Shown piece by piece: positions 61,101 through 64,000 of a stretch of DNA of 64,000 nucleotides. Within the stretch, counting starts at the first letter, position 1; every line of letters starts with the position of its first letter. The notes beneath the pieces were generated by a model. That model had not been told where the DNA came from. It saw only the letters and a list, made by a program, of their open reading frames with translations, and did not search any database. The position numbers were made by a program, and so were the translations under genes. The DNA is taken from assembly GCA_032358255.1 (NCBI GenBank), contig JAULBX010025231.1:1-64000 (forward strand). The letters run 5' to 3'. The DNA comes from Heterotrichella gracilis (taxonomy: Eukaryota; Sar; Xanthophyceae; Tribonematales; Xanthonemataceae).

Positions 61101-61716
61101 CTCATGATATACCCCCCCTAGTTGCTCATCCAAGCCAGGGCGCACATGGCCACCCGCCGCACGCTGTGGAAAACTAAAATGGGATTATGTTACATTGAAT
61201 CAGGTTGCAATTATCATATTGACTAAAATTCATTCCACCCACCAACCTTTGGAACACATAGCGCTCTTATGGACCAAGGATTGACACTGAAGTCCACTCC
61301 CTCACAACAGCGACAAAATGCCCGCAAAACCCCCCAAATGATCCAAAAACCTCCCCGAAACTCACAAAACAACGCAATCCAATTACCACAGTGCGTTCCC
61401 AAGCAACCCCCACTCACCTATGGAACAAATGGTGCTCCTTATGATCCAAGAAATTGGCGGTGGAATCCACCATAGATACGCCCACCACCTCATCTACCGC
61501 GCTTTTCGAGGTCGACAGAACGGCATTTGAGGGCCAATCAGAGGTCGCCAGCTGTACCAGGGTCTTAATTCCCCCCCGCTCCACGAATTTGGGGTCACAT
61601 TGGAACCCGAAATCGTTGGCCACTTTGTGCAGGACCAGGACCTTCTTCTTTGGGGTTTCGTTAGGGTCTCGGAGGGTGGCTAGGTAGCCCTTCCTGGCGG
61701 CGGAGAGGGTGGGGGG
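52137..61716 (-). CDS. TPR/helical-repeat protein of unknown function (12 exons seen, lesions present)
   Basis: Exons (minus): 61716-61418, 60578-60455, 59758-59575, 58851-58692, 58057-57964, 57511-57296, 56689-56622, 55857-55775, 55589-55415, 54645-54579, 53828-53550, 52298-52137. All phases fit between neighbours. The first four exons look alpha-helical, armadillo-like (VLHKVANDFGFQCDPKF, RRVAMCALAEMRDYG, KIAPIIAKHYLSLN). A TPR unit follows (ELRQQGNVAFKEGDLKRAI, LWNNRGLCYLRLGNHAR, DALIADPRNAKAWTRW). The C-terminal part (WIVQWADLALVDPE, VWGTPTASHVVQ, WNMRGYLGTIEVAMRRYGVR) is unknown to me and ends in an acidic tail. Lesions: TGA at 58758-58756 and near 56680, one extra G at 60542-60536, one base lost near 55490. 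The N-terminus is unresolved. It may be a young pseudogene. Confidence 0.6.
53340..53470 (-). repeat. decayed copy of the penultimate exon of the TPR gene
   Basis: The block repeats the exon 53550-53828 end (MAMAYPNPGFE, WNMRGYLG) about 205 bp downstream in gene sense. A copy of the exon start (CWIVQWADLALVDPE) lies at about 53955-54025, and a weak one at 54145-54190. Confidence 0.85.
54690..54875 (-). repeat. two decayed copies of the VTIARRIKP exon
   Basis: Blocks near 54705-54770 and 54825-54870 repeat exon 54579-54645 with its acceptor, separated by TTTAGGG tracts. Confidence 0.8.
55035..55290 (-). repeat. two decayed copies of the AYWKETQDPR exon end
   Basis: Blocks near 55035-55110 and 55225-55290 repeat the end of exon 55415-55589 and its donor. 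Both keep the codons for KETQD. They lie downstream of the real exon in gene sense. Confidence 0.8.
56459..56562. repeat. CCA/CCG trinucleotide microsatellite
   Basis: About 100 bp of CCACCACCG-type repeats inside the intron between exons 7 and 8 of the TPR gene. On the gene strand it reads GGT/GGC repeats and follows a GTGGGTG donor-like site. Confidence 0.9.
57236..57290. repeat. CCA microsatellite next to the TPR exon donor
   Basis: On the gene strand, GGT-type repeats begin within ten bases after the donor of exon 57511-57296. Confidence 0.9.
57828..57963. repeat. CCA/CCG microsatellite next to an exon donor
   Basis: On the gene strand, GGTGGC-type repeats start directly at the donor of exon 58057-57964, whose first intron bases are GTGGGTGG. 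Confidence 0.9.
58390..58610 (-). repeat. decayed copies of the FYTNMLRFASEE exon end
   Basis: Two copies near 58395-58460 and 58535-58605 repeat the end of exon 58692-58851. The better one has TGC at the codon where the real exon has TGA. A copy of the next exon (DQLRQSCVDPM) lies at 58190-58255. Confidence 0.8.
59065..59480 (-). repeat. decayed copies of the KIAPIIAKHYL exon end
   Basis: Copies near 59070-59160 and 59385-59470 repeat the end of exon 59575-59758 and part of the following intron, including long intron blocks around 59300-59345 and 59500-59545. GATGATATG microrepeats fill 59247-59305. Confidence 0.8.
60640..61175 (-). repeat. four-copy array of the RRVAMCALAEM exon start
   Basis: Copies with intact acceptors lie near 60665-60725, 60830-60890, 60965-61030 and 61105-61170; the real exon is 60455-60578. 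Three of the four have TAG where the real exon has TAC. The last two units, about 140 bp each, are almost the same and include a GATCAGATCA-rich intron part. Confidence 0.9.
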
Positions 61717-61719
61717 CTG

Positions 61720-64000
61720 CAGGGGGGGAAGGGGTGGGTGGGTATTGGAGTGGGGGGAGGGGTGTGCATGGTGTGTGTGTGTGTGGTGGTGGGCGGGGTG
61801 GGGGGTGGGGGGTCTGGGTGGAAGGGGGTGTGCTTGGTGGTGGTGGTGGCTGTGGTGGTGGGTGTTGTGGTGGTAGCCGGTGTGGGTGTTATGGTTTGTC
61901 AGTTGTATGCGCCAGAGCAGCTCAGCCTTTACAGGATCCATGAATAATTGTCCTGGCACTGTGCAATGCAAAAAAGGGGGGGGCAAACTTGAGGGATGGT
62001 GCGTTGGGGTTGCGGGGTGGGAGCAATGGGGGGTTAAGCGGTGGGAGGTGGGGGCGTGGGGTGCAAGGGGGGGTGTTGGGGTGCAAGAAAGAGGGAATGA
62101 TGGAATATAATAGACAGGGGTACTGGAATAGCAACATAGGCAGGGGGGGATGTAGTGGAGGGTTGCTACCGTGTTCCTAGGTGCCTTTTTGTCACCGTGT
62201 ATGATGTAAGATGAAGCCGAGCATGCCCAGCAAATAGCTAGTGCACGTACTTGGACCCGAAGTTGAAAACATTCCAATACTCTACTGGAAATCTTGACAG
62301 CTGGCGTTACTGGCCACGGCGACAAAGAGCAGCACGCATATGCATGCATGCATTGCGGCAGACGCATATGCATGCACTGGCCAAGTACACAAAGTGTTCA
62401 CATAGCGTATACGAACGCATGCACACAGATTGCTGCACGAGTCTCCACCGCTAGATGGAATATACGCCTAGCGCACCGCCAGGGTTAGCACGCCCCCTTT
62501 CACACTAGACCCCACCCGAGGAAGTACCTAGTTTCTATATGCCAGTCCACGACTCAAACCATGGTCAGTTCTGTACCTGGCGCTGTCTTTAACGCGTTGA
62601 CGCTTATCACTGTCGCCAGCTCATCCCAAGCTGCGGGGGAAATAACGCGACCGTGCTGCTGCGTTGGTTTTTAAACTTGGGGAAATGTGGCTGTGGCAGA
62701 TGCCTTTGAAATATTGGTTCCAGCACGGGGTCAGAAGAGGCGCAGTAGCCAGTACAGGTAAAGGTAAGGGCTGGTGTCGTATCTTGACGTTGCAAGTGGT
62801 TAAGGTGGCGCTTATGTGTATGTGTGCGTGTTCATTGGTTTACCAGGGCAAGGGGTGTCTACAGGGAAAACCGCAAGGGGAGCATGACCCCAGAGATGCC
62901 TGATTATTCACCAACTACCGTCAACTTTTGAAATACTCGACTATGCTGAGAAATGCACCGAATATGCACTTGCCCTTCGCACAGTGCACCACGCCAGCAT
63001 AGCTAACTGACTAAGGCCTCCTTAGCAAAACCCTAAGCAACACCCTACCCTAACCCTACAGGGTGTAGGCTTCCCGGGGCTGAAACACGGTTTGCCTGCC
63101 AGCAGCAGCACGCCACTGCCCGCACCATGCCTGCCAAGGGTTCCACCCTTCCCATAGGGTTCTGTGCCTAGGGCAGCCGAGGGTTCGCTCGCTCAGAGTT
63201 GCGCGCACATTGGTCCCACCTTTAGAGAAATCGAAGCCGCTTCAGCTCACGCCCCAGCAGCAGTGCACTGCGTGCACCCTACAGGGTTTTGGAAGGGTTC
63301 CCAGTACAGCGCATACCCATTGGGAGGGTACAGCAGCAAACACGATTGCCTAGGGTGTGCATTCCTACCCTAGGGTTTTCTGCGTAGGGCACATGTACAA
63401 CTCACGCGCAGCGCGCTGCATGTCCTCGATTTAATATTACAGTGCCAGCTGGCGTTCTGCAGGGCACAGCCTAGGGTTGAGGGTTTCACATTACAACCCT
63501 AGGATTACAGGCCTATGTAGCTGTACCGTACTTGGCTGAGCCAAGAATCGAAGCCAACTTGGAACTTTGCATGGTATCAATTGCAACTGTGGTGTTACAC
63601 TTGCTGGGCCAATGCTCGCTCCTGGCCTCAGAAAGGAAAGGAAGAGTACAATCTTGACTGGCGCCTGGCAGTCTTTTGACCAATTGCAGTAGTTGCATGC
63701 AATTCCTTCGACCAGCCGCGGCTGCAGAAGCATGCCGCATTCGAAATGCGCGCATGCTTGCACGTAAGGCAACTGGCACACAACCGTTGGTGAGTCATTG
63801 GTAAGTTGTGATAGTTGTGACCACAGGCCTGTGGCTAGCCACACACACTTTTGGCTTATTCGTCTACATGGGAATCCACGTTCGTAGTCATACGGTCCAG
63901 AAACAGGGAAGAAAGTGGAGGGTCCTGTATACAAGCAGAGTTCCAGACAGGCTTTAAAGCGGGTGGGTAATGTCATCCCCTAGACTGTTAAGCTTGAAAG
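61720..64000. other. 5' region of the TPR gene and spacer
   Basis: An open frame continues past 61716 to about 62370, but its His/Pro-rich part (61725-61915) looks like a GGTG-rich repeat read in reverse. A Met at 61938 (MDPVKAELLWRIQLTN) is a candidate N-terminus, but no donor could be found to join it. From 62400 to 64000 I see nothing that can be supported as a gene. Confidence 0.35.

Noticed and set aside
60640-61175. CRISPR-like regularly spaced repeats
   Set aside because: The units are exon copies with splice sites in a eukaryotic intron; spacing and units are too long and variable for CRISPR.
61725-62373. N-terminal part of a 319-residue open frame
   Set aside because: The His/Pro-rich stretch is a GGTG-rich repeat read backwards, and an acceptor CTGCAG at 61717-61722 marks the real exon border.

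Overview
The window is nuclear DNA of a eukaryote, most likely a green alga. The genes are split into many short exons with GT-AG introns, introns outweigh coding sequence, and two housekeeping proteins (ribosomal protein S9 and an ADNT1-type mitochondrial carrier) look plant-like. Pieces of the plant-type telomere motif TTTAGGG/CCCTAAA are scattered through almost every intron and spacer. I cannot name the genus from the sequence; a prasinophyte or other chlorophyte is a guess. There is no operon, CRISPR array or prokaryotic gene. One 100-N assembly gap lies at 51935-52034.

Layout. 2.2-11.3 kb (-): a 16-exon Patched/NPC1-like RND membrane protein (copy 1, 984 aa, intact). 13.5-19.0 kb (-): an 8-exon ADNT1-like adenine nucleotide carrier (325 aa). 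20.5-23.9 kb (+): a 4-exon RPS9/uS4 gene (197 aa) with a second possible last exon. 25.6-26.8 kb (+): a 3-exon gene for an unrecognised 175-aa protein with a C-terminal membrane anchor. 28.9-37.2 kb (+): a second, 15-exon Patched-like copy in opposite orientation to copy 1, frameshifted by a 10-bp insertion and lacking one intron found in copy 1. 37.8 kb: a relic of one Patched exon. 38.0-42.1 kb (-): a secreted protein with RCC1/CRINKLY-like C-W-G repeats, broken in its main copy but with one intact repeat exon downstream. 45-53 kb: duplicated 3' ends of the last gene. 46.4-48.2 kb (-): proline-rich coding pieces. 52.1-61.7 kb (-): a 12-exon TPR/helical-repeat gene of unknown function with conserved exon phases but several coding lesions. 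The rest is spacer and repeats.

The two Patched copies form a large inverted duplication around the ADNT1, RPS9 and tail-anchor genes. Exon models were built by hand from splice signals and reading-frame continuity. The coding lengths of Patched copy 1, ADNT1, RPS9 and the tail-anchor gene come out as exact multiples of three with a terminal stop.

The most striking property is structural. Nearly every exon is accompanied, inside the neighbouring intron, by one to four decayed tandem copies of its own edge, including the splice site, usually next to TTTAGGG motifs. This is seen in six unrelated genes. It suggests that introns here grow by repeated tandem duplication across exon-intron junctions, and it gives a natural setting for the intron gain or loss seen between the two Patched copies.
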